The translations under genes and the position numbers were made by a program. Positions 1-6,816 of a DNA stretch of 23,444 bases are shown one piece after another. Under the pieces are notes generated by a model. The model ran no database searches. It was given only the letters and a program-made list of their open reading frames with translations, and was not told the DNA's origin. Numbering within the stretch: position 1 is the first letter of the stretch; each line of letters begins with the position of its first letter. Source of the DNA: an uncultured Hungatella sp. (lineage in GTDB: Bacteria > Bacillota > Clostridia > Lachnospirales > Lachnospiraceae); NCBI GenBank assembly GCA_910588505.1, contig CAJUPQ010000054.1, positions 1 through 23,444 on the forward strand, read 5' to 3'.

Positions 1-223
1 CCTGCACAGCTTCAATCTGGGAAGCGTCGAGCACTGACGCCGAACCGGTAAATGGTTCTTGTTCAATGTCAAAGCTGTTTTCATCGGGATATGACAACAA
101 AAAATCGGTTTGGCTATGAGTCAGATTGAAATTTTCGTATACTGCTTTTGCGTCCGCTCCGGTAGCATTTCGAATCAGACATGTTTCTCCATTTTTTAAA
201 AGCACAGTTTTTTTGTATTGCAT
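1..223 (-). CDS. GNAT-family N-acetyltransferase, N-terminal part (cut by window edge)
   Basis: The gene starts at an ATG complementary to 221-223 and stays open to base 1, giving 74 residues. A good ribosome binding site (AAAGGGGGA) lies about 8 bases upstream. Residues 1-56 resemble the N-terminus of the GNAT acetyltransferases common in Clostridia: an MQYKKTV opening, an IRNAT segment, then NLTHSQTDFLL and YPDENSF. Such enzymes move an acetyl group from acetyl-CoA to an amine; the substrate is unknown. The acetyl-CoA loop would lie beyond the window. The last 18 or so visible residues (after EQE) do not match what I expect of the family there, so the gene may be rearranged near the edge. 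The family call is from memory of related sequences. Confidence 0.6.
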   Translation of the reverse strand, partial: MQYKKTVLLKNGETCLIRNATGADAKAVYENFNLTHSQTDFLLSYPDENSFDIEQEPFTGSASVLDASQIEAVQ

Positions 224-677
224 CTAAGATTCCCCCTTTGAGAGTATAACTTCTGCTTTTGTTCTTAAGATGTAAAATTTTGGAAATCGAAATAATTTTT
301 GTTTGGTATGTTTGGATCGCTTTTTATTATAACTCATTCAAACAGAATGTTACAACTCCATAATACTATGACTATTAACATTATGCTATGCCGTTGGATT
401 GCATTCGCTAAGTGTTCAGACCTCTATGCTCATAAGCTGGAAAAACCTTGTTAAATATTTATACGTCCTGTTTACGTGACGCACATGCACTATAGGTGCT
501 GTATCATCTCAGATAAGATTGCGTCCGCACTGCCGGCCAAGTCCTTTCTGGCTGGTTGATTTACTTTCGCTATTATGCTATACTTCCTCTGGATACATTT
601 GATAGAAATACGAATGTAATTGTGGTATTCTACTAAAAATATATAAATCAGAACTACTAAAGGGAGGTCGCATTCTG
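224..677. other. AT-rich stretch without a supported gene
   Basis: Apart from the minus-strand promoter at 326-355, little can be supported here. On the minus strand, 490-570 reads as a protein-like tail ending in ILSEMIQHL and a stop, but the reading frame above it looks random and has no good start. It could be the end of a decayed gene. The plus strand carries several stops in each frame. Confidence 0.5.
326..355 (-). promoter_or_regulatory. Probable promoter of the GNAT gene
   Basis: Read on the minus strand: TTGTAA (350-355), an 18-base spacer, then TATAAT (326-331). It points at the gene starting at 223 and would give a leader of about 95 bases. A second TATACT at about 245-250 has no convincing -35 box. 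Confidence 0.45.
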
Positions 678-839
678 GTGTTAAATGAAATTTCTTTTGA
701 AGCGGGTTCTTTGGAAACAATGCTTGAAAGACTTTGTAATACAATGAACGCCATAGACAAGCAGTGGTTAGGAAAAATTGAACCTGCATCACAAGAACCA
801 ATCCTTGCTCTGGAGGAAATTTTCGGATTAAATATATGA
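678..839 (+). CDS. Small 53-residue protein, possibly the N-terminal piece of a SUKH/SMI1-like protein
   Basis: A GTG start at 678 has a strong ribosome binding site (AGGGAGGT, 661-668) 9 bases away and gives 53 residues. The stop TGA (837-839) overlaps the ATG of the next gene by 4 bases, so the two are translationally coupled or are one gene broken at this point. The tail, with ASQEPILALEE then FGLNI, resembles the first helices of SUKH/SMI1-KNR4 immunity proteins (pattern: P-A-S-x-E-x-I-x-x-L-E-x-x-hydrophobic-G-hydrophobic), which normally continue with a proline, an aromatic residue and Phe-Leu. Here the frame ends exactly where that would begin. The family link is an inference from pattern only. 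Confidence 0.5.
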   Translation: MLNEISFEAGSLETMLERLCNTMNAIDKQWLGKIEPASQEPILALEEIFGLNI

Positions 840-1327
840 TGTTTTCTACACATTGGTCAGAGAGCGTGTTGTTTTTGAAACTGACAGAGGGAGAAAATCC
901 GCCGGTTTATAAATTTGACGGACAATTGTTATTGTTCTCGGGTTCGTTTGAAAACTACTTATTTCAAATGGCATTCCGGAAAGTGGAAGATACACAGTTT
1001 TTATATCAGACTGAATTTGCGGCTTCCCCAAAGAGATTTCGTGAGATTTTATCCGAAAAGTCAGTGCAAAATATTCAATGGACAACGCGGATGGAATTGA
1101 TAGAGTCTTTATTGGAACCGTATCAATTACAAAAGACATGGTTTAGTGATGAAGTGCATTTCTATGGCATTTCATCGGAATACATTATACACGTGGATTT
1201 GAGTTGGGCGCTTAATATTACAGTTTCCAGTGATAATCATATCGTCTTTCAAAAAATGAACAGAAGTCTGGCTCGTTTATTTGGAATTCAGCCGAAACAT
1301 TATAAGAAATTAAACAAGGCGGAGTAA
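836..1327 (+). CDS. Hypothetical protein, 163 residues, possibly the C-terminal piece of a SUKH/SMI1-like protein
   Basis: This 163-residue protein is soluble and rich in aromatic residues, with no signal peptide or membrane segment. The start ATG overlaps the preceding stop (ATGA). The only upstream help is a GGAGGA-like stretch at 812-817, rather far away, so translation probably depends on coupling. Residues 20-45 (PPVYKFDGQ, then SFENYLFQMAF) resemble the middle of SMI1/KNR4-type immunity proteins, where a Val-Tyr strand is followed by a Ser-Phe-x-x-hydrophobic-Leu helix. If so, this and the preceding ORF are two halves of one frameshifted or partly deleted gene. SUKH proteins usually neutralise toxins of polymorphic toxin systems, but no toxin gene is seen here. 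I am not sure of the family. Confidence 0.55.
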   Translation: MMFSTHWSESVLFLKLTEGENPPVYKFDGQLLLFSGSFENYLFQMAFRKVEDTQFLYQTEFAASPKRFREILSEKSVQNIQWTTRMELIESLLEPYQLQKTWFSDEVHFYGISSEYIIHVDLSWALNITVSSDNHIVFQKMNRSLARLFGIQPKHYKKLNKAE

Positions 1328-1466
1328 GGGCTTCTTAATAAATTCTGTAATCGTATGTAAATATATACTTAATATTATATGTTTTATACATCAGGAACAC
1401 TTTTCCGAAAAGGGAGTAAGAATAGGAAGCAGCAAGGAAGAGGATCTGGATCCGAAGTTCTGTGAA

Positions 1467-2390
1467 ATGTGTTTCTTCTGCGATTGTGTCAGAGATGGGA
1501 TCTGCGAGCTTCAGCAGTTAAACAGAGAGTATCATGTGGATGCGTTGCCGTTTGAAGTGGAAGGCTGCCGCTATGATGTGGACGACTCTCTTCATTCCGT
1601 TGTCCGCAACAAATGCGTGAAATGCCGCCGGTGTATTGAGGTATGTAATGACATTCAAAGTATTCATAATCTTGCGCTGTTTGGAAGAGGACAGGAATAT
1701 CGCGTGACTGCTTCAATGAACAAATCAATGAGTGAAAGTCTGTGTGTCAGATGTGGAAGATGTGTAGATGTTTGTCCAACTGGTGCGCTTCATAAAATAG
1801 GGGTTGACTGCGTTATCAGCGAAGAAGAGGCAATCAACGCAAGCAAAAAAGAGGCGGAAGAACTGATTCTGAATTCAGACGGACCGATTGTAATCAGCAA
1901 CAGTCATGCGGTAAGGAATTTTGTGGATTCGAATTTTTCTGATATTGCCGATTGCGTCCACTACTATAAATCCGTACAAGAGAGCTTTGCATCCATAGCC
2001 AAAAGCATTGCCCGTAAGTTAGGATATGATAGGAATACATGGAAAACAATTGTCTTTACCGCAAATAACGAAAATGGATCGGAAGCCAAAGAAAGAGAAA
2101 CTGTGGATTTTTCCATGAATGCCAGAGAAATTTACAGAACATTTAAACGCACAGGGGTTGACTTAAGGGGAATCGCGCCTGCAGATGCATTGAAATTTGA
2201 GATTGACCCGGATTGTATTTTTGGGAAAGTGACAGGCCCTGTTTCCTTTAACTATGAAGCAGAGCCGGAAATGTTAAAAATCGATGGAAAGAACATCGCA
2301 GTCGCACATAATCTGGGACAGGCAAGAAGACTGCTTGAGGAGGTAAGAAACGGAATCAGCCGGTTTGATATTATCAGACTGTGCGCATAA
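1467..2390 (+). CDS. Degenerate [FeFe]-hydrogenase-like iron-sulfur protein without H-cluster ligands
   Basis: Residues 2-13 hold a cysteine group (C2, C5, C7, C13) followed by ELQQL, like the extra N-terminal cluster of NADH-linked hydrogenases and NuoG. Two [4Fe-4S] motifs follow: C50-C53-C56-C60 and C93-C96-C99-C103-P. Residues 130-307 match the H-cluster domain of [FeFe] hydrogenases in layout: FVDSNF, ASIAKS, MNAREIYRTFKRTGVDL, and IAVAHNLGQARRLLEEVRNG near the end. The catalytic signatures are gone. TSCCP is replaced by ISNSH (143-147), the MPC cysteine is missing near 198, and the protein stops (IRLCA) just where the CPGGC motif should follow. About 80 residues between the ferredoxin part and the TSCCP position also seem absent. 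The frame is open upstream to about 1320 without an ATG, GTG or TTG, and the ATG at 1467 has no ribosome binding site, so the 5' end may be lost. It is either a decaying remnant or a non-catalytic homologue. Confidence 0.65.
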   Translation: MCFFCDCVRDGICELQQLNREYHVDALPFEVEGCRYDVDDSLHSVVRNKCVKCRRCIEVCNDIQSIHNLALFGRGQEYRVTASMNKSMSESLCVRCGRCVDVCPTGALHKIGVDCVISEEEAINASKKEAEELILNSDGPIVISNSHAVRNFVDSNFSDIADCVHYYKSVQESFASIAKSIARKLGYDRNTWKTIVFTANNENGSEAKERETVDFSMNAREIYRTFKRTGVDLRGIAPADALKFEIDPDCIFGKVTGPVSFNYEAEPEMLKIDGKNIAVAHNLGQARRLLEEVRNGISRFDIIRLCA

Positions 2391-2652
2391 GATACATATT
2401 CATGTAGATAATCCATTAAGCCAGGGATTTGATCGATGTCAGGGGGCCCAAGGAATCAGGGATTATTTTACCATGAAACGGTTTTGTGCCATTTGGGAGG
2501 AACGCTCTGTGGCCTGACTGATGTCTGGGACTGCAAAGCAAAGAGACAGACGGGCTCTATGATAAAGGATACCCGGCCGTAACCGTCCATCCATGTGAAC
2601 GTAACCCCATATGCCCGTTTCAAACTGCCTGAGGCGATAAAACGTCTGCCTT

Positions 2653-3090
2653 TCAGAGTGTCTGCTGAATCTGATGGTATTTATTTACGATATCATCCAG
2701 GGTAACCGATTGAAGGCTCCTGCATAAGTCGCCGCGTATTTTCTCATAAGAAGCATCTAAAACTTTGTGGATATTTCTTCCCACCGGACAGAAGGGGGAG
2801 GGAGCGGGGTGGACTCCGATCAGTTTTGAAAGAAAATCCGGCTCTACAGCAGAATAAATCCGGTACAGACTGATCTCTTTTAAGGGACAGTTTATGGCTG
2901 CCCCGCCTGTGCCGAATTTTACGGAAATGATTCCTTCTTTTTTTAAGGAGCTGATGATGTTTCTGATGGTAACAGGATTGCTTCCGGTAGAAAGTGCCAG
3001 CAGTTCACTGGTCACCTTTTTGTCTTTGCCGTATTCATAAATGAAAATAAGGCAGTGGACAGCAATGGAATATTTTGTGCTTAAATGCAT
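2653..3090 (-). CDS. Rrf2-family transcriptional regulator
   Basis: This 145-residue protein begins MHLSTKYSIAVHCL, the usual Rrf2 opening. A winged helix-turn-helix follows (residues 8-60, with the recognition helix around NPVTIRNIISSLKKEGII), then a G-T-G-G wing at 60-63. It has cysteines at 13, 68, 101 and 123, but not the closely spaced three-cysteine set that holds the [2Fe-2S] cluster in IscR or NsrR. It is therefore nearer to YwnA-type members, which may sense through single cysteines or a ligand. The start has a good ribosome binding site (CAGGAGGT). It is divergent from the ferredoxin gene at 3224, and a palindrome in the shared 133-base gap overlaps that gene's promoter. By context it probably represses the neighbour and perhaps itself. 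Confidence 0.88.
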   Translation of the reverse strand: MHLSTKYSIAVHCLIFIYEYGKDKKVTSELLALSTGSNPVTIRNIISSLKKEGIISVKFGTGGAAINCPLKEISLYRIYSAVEPDFLSKLIGVHPAPSPFCPVGRNIHKVLDASYEKIRGDLCRSLQSVTLDDIVNKYHQIQQTL

Positions 3091-3144
3091 ATGGAAACCT
3101 CCTGTGAACCGTAATTGGTATTATCATAGCATAAAAAATGAAAG

Positions 3145-3165
3145 GTGTAAATCTTGACATTACAC
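3145..3165. promoter_or_regulatory. Candidate Rrf2 operator (inverted repeat)
   Basis: A perfect inverted repeat GTGTAA-N9-TTACAC lies over the -35 box of the ferredoxin promoter, as expected of a repressor site. A weaker copy, TGTAGT-N7-ATTACA, lies at 3193-3211 between the start of transcription and the ribosome binding site. Assignment to the adjacent Rrf2 protein is inferred from position. Confidence 0.5.
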
Positions 3166-3182
3166 TTAAAGGAATGTATACT
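3154..3182 (+). promoter_or_regulatory. Consensus promoter of the EFR1 ferredoxin gene
   Basis: TTGACA (3154-3159), 17 bases, then TATACT (3177-3182). This is close to the ideal housekeeping-sigma promoter. Transcription would begin near 3189. Confidence 0.85.
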
Positions 3183-3223
3183 TAGCTTATGGTGTAGTAT
3201 TAAAAATTACAGGAGGATGCAAT

Positions 3224-3991
3224 ATGAGATTTGCGCAGATTGTTTTTAGTCCCACAGGAGGAACGCAGAAGGTTGCGGATGCGATAACGGAAGTATGGGG
3301 GAATACGGTTGACAGGGTTGATCTTTCTAATCCGGGGGAGGATTTTTCAAAGGTTGCGTTTGAAGAGGAGGCTCTTGTGCTGGCTGCCGTTCCTTCGTAT
3401 GGAGGCCGTATTCCGGAACTTGCCGCAAGACGGCTTGGACAGATACACGGCGGCCGTGCGCAGTGCGTCATTGTCTGCGTATATGGAAACCGGGCGTATG
3501 AGGATACTCTTGTGGAACTGCAGGATATTGTAGAGAACTGCGGTTTTCGCGTAATGGCTGCCATCTCCGCCGTGGCGGAACACTCCATCATGCATCAATA
3601 CGCTGCAGGAAGGCCGGATGAGCAGGATATTATGGAACTGCATGATTTTTCAAAAAAGATTCTGGAGAAACTGAAACATAAGGATGCAGAGTCCAGCGGA
3701 TTTAAGATTCCGGGGAATCGCCCGTATAAAAAGGCGGGGGGAGCAGGTCTTGTCCCGAAGGCGGATAAAAAGTGTGTGGGCTGCGGGCTGTGCGCAAGGG
3801 ATTGTCCGGCACAGGCGATCAGCAGGGAGCATATAAGGACAGCAGAGACCGGAAAGTGCATCTCATGCATGAGGTGTGTGGTACGGTGTCCTGAATCCGC
3901 AAGAAAGGTTAATGGCGCCATGGTTTCTGCCGCCGCGCTTGCGATGAAGAAGGTTTGTTCTGTGAAAAAGGGGAATGAGTTTTTTCTGTAA
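3224..3991 (+). CDS. EFR1-family flavodoxin/ferredoxin fusion protein
   Basis: In this 255-residue protein, residues 1-150 are a flavodoxin-like domain with the FMN-phosphate loop FSPTGGTQKVA (8-18), a PSYGGRIP loop and a VYGNRAYED loop. Residues 184-194 (C184, C187, C190, C194-P) and 212-222 (C212, C215, C218, C222-P) are two [4Fe-4S] ferredoxin motifs. EFR1 proteins are presumed cytoplasmic electron carriers or small flavin/Fe-S reductases; their physiological partner is generally unknown. The start has an ideal ribosome binding site (CAGGAGG). The gene stands alone behind a consensus promoter and is divergent from an Rrf2 regulator, suggesting redox- or nitrosative-stress control. A terminator-like hairpin lies 180 bases downstream. 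Confidence 0.9.
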   Translation: MRFAQIVFSPTGGTQKVADAITEVWGNTVDRVDLSNPGEDFSKVAFEEEALVLAAVPSYGGRIPELAARRLGQIHGGRAQCVIVCVYGNRAYEDTLVELQDIVENCGFRVMAAISAVAEHSIMHQYAAGRPDEQDIMELHDFSKKILEKLKHKDAESSGFKIPGNRPYKKAGGAGLVPKADKKCVGCGLCARDCPAQAISREHIRTAETGKCISCMRCVVRCPESARKVNGAMVSAAALAMKKVCSVKKGNEFFL

Positions 3992-4170
3992 TAATGCGTT
4001 TTCTCCTGGTTTGAACGGATGCTTCCAAATATTGAGTCATCGGAGGAATTTTATAGCAGCGTTGCGTTGAGTAGAGTAGAAAATAAGAAGGGTTTAAACC
4101 AGAACAAAGAGAGAATACAATACAGGGAGAAAGAACCTGAGGTTGGCGGGCAATGGTAAAATCGGTTATC

Positions 4171-4213
4171 AAGGGAGGCGCGTAGCACTGCGGTGTTACA
4201 GCCTCCCTTTAAA
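4171..4213 (+). terminator. Terminator-like hairpin after the EFR1 gene
   Basis: The outer stem AAGGGAGGC / GCCTCCCTT and the inner stem GTAGCAC / GTGTTAC enclose a TGCG loop. Only a short T run follows (TTT then AAAA), so it may be a modest terminator or an RNA-stabilising hairpin. Confidence 0.6.
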
Positions 4214-4273
4214 ATCGAAGTGACTTTTTGTCAGCAAAAGAAAGAATGGAGACAAGCCAGGGATAAAAAGTGC

Positions 4274-4302
4274 ATGACAAACATCTGCGATGTGGTTATA
4301 AT
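4274..4302 (+). promoter_or_regulatory. Promoter of the CPBP protease gene
   Basis: ATGACA (4274-4279), 17 bases, TATAAT (4297-4302). It lies about 40 bases before the start codon of the protease and may drive the run through to 9377. Confidence 0.75.
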
Positions 4303-4343
4303 AGAAGCATCTGTGAAGGACATTTGAGAAAGAGAGATCATAT

Positions 4344-5387
4344 ATGGACTATCAAAACCAAGAACAAAACGGAAACCGGAATCTGAACGGATACCAGAAC
4401 CATAATTATAACCAAGATCAGCCCCAGCCCTATTACAGCTATCAGGCTCCGGATTATGAAGAGCAGGTGATAAAGCGGACGCGGAAGTGTTTTTCCCGGA
4501 CAGGGATCGTGTTTGCGGTGTTTCTGGCCGTCTCCTACCTGTCTCAGGCGGGGGTGGTGACTGTGCTGGCTCTGACAGAGGTGGCGGACTGGCTGGGGTA
4601 TGAGATGTGTATGCTTTTGACCATATTTGCCATGTACCCTGTGGCAGTGCCTCTTACAGGTGTTCTCATGAAATGGGTGCCAAAGACAGGGGCAGTGGGG
4701 CGGGAGAGATGGGGCCTTGGAAAGCTGTGCGGGTTCTTTGTGGCGTCCATGGGCGTTTTGTATGTGGGCAACCTCATCGGAACCATCCTTATGACGGTGG
4801 CGGGCATCCTAAAGGGGGAGCCTATTGTCAATGACATGCAGGAGCTTATCGGATCTATGGAGGTCTGGACCGTTCTTTTGTCCGCTGTGATCGTGGCCCC
4901 CATTATGGAGGAGCTTGTTTTCCGCAAATTCCTTCTGGACCGGATCGCGGGGTTCGGCCACTGGACAGCCATGATGGTGTCCGGGGTACTTTTTGGGGTG
5001 GTCCACGGGAATTTTTATCAGTTCTTTTACGCCTTTGGCCTGGGGATGATCTTTGCCTACATTTATCTCCACACAGGCAGGATCACTTATACCATAGGAT
5101 TCCATATGCTGATCAATTTCTGCGGCAGCATCCTGCCCCTTGGACTTTTACATGTCATTGAAAAGAATGTAATCTTTGGCAGCTTTTTGTCCATAGGCAA
5201 TATGATGGTCATGTTGGGCTATGTGATCTGCGGGGTGGTTCTGGCGGCAATCTGCTGGAAGGATCTGTATTTTGCCCCGGCAAATGACGGGCTGACAGGG
5301 AGAAAGCGGGCCGGCGCTGTCTGGTGCAATCTGGGGATGGTCCTGTTTTACATCTTTGGGCTGCTGATGTTTGCAAGTTCATTTTAG
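4344..5387 (+). CDS. CPBP-family intramembrane glutamic endopeptidase (CAAX-protease-like)
   Basis: This 347-residue membrane protein has a 45-residue N-terminal tail rich in Asn, Gln and Tyr, then about eight hydrophobic segments. The ABI/CPBP signature is complete: E189-E190-x-x-x-R194 in EELVFR, H221 in VVHGN, and H254-x-x-x-N258 in GFHMLINF. These residues bind and activate the catalytic water within the membrane in Rce1-type proteases. Bacterial members act in bacteriocin self-immunity, processing or stress responses; the substrate here is unknown. The ribosome binding site (AAAGAGAG) is moderate. The next gene starts 27 bases downstream, so the two are probably co-transcribed. The odd tail may be an interaction region. 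Confidence 0.9.
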   Translation: MDYQNQEQNGNRNLNGYQNHNYNQDQPQPYYSYQAPDYEEQVIKRTRKCFSRTGIVFAVFLAVSYLSQAGVVTVLALTEVADWLGYEMCMLLTIFAMYPVAVPLTGVLMKWVPKTGAVGRERWGLGKLCGFFVASMGVLYVGNLIGTILMTVAGILKGEPIVNDMQELIGSMEVWTVLLSAVIVAPIMEELVFRKFLLDRIAGFGHWTAMMVSGVLFGVVHGNFYQFFYAFGLGMIFAYIYLHTGRITYTIGFHMLINFCGSILPLGLLHVIEKNVIFGSFLSIGNMMVMLGYVICGVVLAAICWKDLYFAPANDGLTGRKRAGAVWCNLGMVLFYIFGLLMFASSF

Positions 5388-5414
5388 GCATTTTCTTTGG
5401 GAGGTCCACAAAGG

Positions 5415-6614
5415 ATGGAACATGAAAATAAATGGGATATGGAGGACATTGCGGGCAGGTTTCGCAGCGCGTTTTCCGAGACGGTGGAGGCTCTGGAACT
5501 GGACAAGCTCAATGAGACTGTGAAGAATACCATAGGTTCGGCTCTGGATGAGGCCAGAGATCAGATGGAGCGGCAGCGGGAGAAGTTTGAGAACGCCAAA
5601 TGGAGGGGATACACTGGTTTTCGGGCCAGAGAGGCCAAGGCGCCGGTGAGAAAGCCGCTGGAGATCCGGGTTAACTGGAAGGGAAAGGTGTCCGGGATCT
5701 TGTTTACGGTGTTTGGCAGCATTGGCATGGGGCTTTTCGGGCTGACGGCCCTGGCGCCTCTGGCGATCATAGCCGCCTCCCCCGAAAGTATCATGGGCTG
5801 GTGGAGTCTTGGCCTGTGCGGCGTTCTCACTGCCGGGTTTGGGGTGATGCTGGCAAAGGGCATCAGCCAGAACAGCCGGTTGAAACGTTTGAAACAGTAT
5901 GTGGGGGAGCTGAAAAGAAGGGACAGGCCCTACTGTGATATCGAGGATCTGGGAAGAAGCTGCGCCAGAGGGCAGAAGTTTATAAAAAAAGACCTGCGGG
6001 GCATGATCCGCCTGGGGATGCTGCCGGATGCCAGGATGGATGAGAAGGAGCAGTGGCTGATGCTGGACGAGGAGACGTACCGCCAGTATGAGCTGTCTTT
6101 AAAGGCCATGGAGCAGAAGAAGATCCAGAAAGAGCAAGAAAAAAGGGCGGCAGCCAGCCAGGTACAGAGTGGGAAGGCGGACTCGCCGGTGGAGGAGGCC
6201 ATCCGCCAGGGGGCGGAGTACATGGCCGCTCTGGATCAGGTGCGGGACTCCCTGACAGAGGAGGATGTGCGGGAGAAGCTGGTGCGCCTGGACACGGTGT
6301 TGGAAAGCCTGTTTGACACTCTGCGCAAACATCCGGAGCAGCTTTCGGAGATGGAACGGTTTATGGAGTATTATCTGCCCACCACCATGAAGCTGGTGAC
6401 CACTTACCACGAGTTCTCCATGGTGGAATTTCCGGGGGAGAATATTCGGGAGGCCAAAAAGGAGATCCGGCAGACTCTGGACACCATTAACAGGGCATTT
6501 GAGAAGCTTTTGGATGATATGTATCAGGACACGGCTTTTGACGTGATGACCGACGCCTCGGCGCTTCAGAGCATGCTGGCCAGGGAGGGCATGACGGATG
6601 GGGACTTTAAGTAA
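5415..6614 (+). CDS. xpaC: XpaC-like protein (5-bromo-4-chloroindolyl phosphate hydrolysis family)
   Basis: I chose the ATG at 5415 over one 18 bases earlier because GGGAGG (5399-5404) is correctly spaced for it; this gives 399 residues. The first 90 or so residues are charged and helical. Two membrane segments follow at about 95-120 and 125-145, then a charged cytoplasmic region with a Lys/Glu/Gln-rich coiled-coil stretch near 220-245 (AMEQKKIQKEQEKR), and a helical C-terminal domain typical of XpaC. The family was named for a phosphatase-like phenotype in Bacillus subtilis, but no catalytic motif is visible and an enzyme role is doubtful. XpaC genes regularly precede telA, as here. The pair is thought to help the envelope withstand toxic anions and cell-wall-active compounds. 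Confidence 0.8.
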   Translation: MEHENKWDMEDIAGRFRSAFSETVEALELDKLNETVKNTIGSALDEARDQMERQREKFENAKWRGYTGFRAREAKAPVRKPLEIRVNWKGKVSGILFTVFGSIGMGLFGLTALAPLAIIAASPESIMGWWSLGLCGVLTAGFGVMLAKGISQNSRLKRLKQYVGELKRRDRPYCDIEDLGRSCARGQKFIKKDLRGMIRLGMLPDARMDEKEQWLMLDEETYRQYELSLKAMEQKKIQKEQEKRAAASQVQSGKADSPVEEAIRQGAEYMAALDQVRDSLTEEDVREKLVRLDTVLESLFDTLRKHPEQLSEMERFMEYYLPTTMKLVTTYHEFSMVEFPGENIREAKKEIRQTLDTINRAFEKLLDDMYQDTAFDVMTDASALQSMLAREGMTDGDFK

Positions 6615-6675
6615 GGAGGCCTGCAGGCGATCCGGCAGCTTCACGGCGAGACCCATGCAGGGATGCTCTACTGCC

Positions 6676-6700
6676 GCCGGGCGAACGCCCCGGCTTTTGT
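6676..6700 (+). terminator. GC-rich hairpin with T run between xpaC and telA
   Basis: GCCGGGC (6676-6682), GAAC loop, GCCCCGGC (6687-6694), then TTTTGTT. One extra C is bulged. It sits inside the likely operon, so it may act as an attenuator or partial terminator. The right arm can instead pair with AGCCGG near 6708-6713. Confidence 0.45.
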
Positions 6701-6816
6701 TCGGCGGAGCCGGACAAGAAGATGCCCCCCCGTGAACAGTAATGAATACTTTGAATACGATTATAACAAGACATTGGAATATTTGACATCTGAGAAATTC
6801 AGGGAAAGGAAGTATC

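Larger units (their letters stand above)
3992..4343. other. Intergenic region with hairpin and promoter only
   Basis: No gene is supported in these 352 bases. They contain an imperfect inverted repeat (CTGGTTTGAAC at about 4007 against GTTTAAACCAG at about 4091), the hairpin at 4171-4213 and the promoter at 4274-4302. Confidence 0.6.

Noticed and set aside
2480..2580. Plus-strand reading that includes LGGTLCGLTDVWDCK
   Set aside because: Short, with no start or ribosome binding site. It could be a gene remnant, but I cannot link it to a family.
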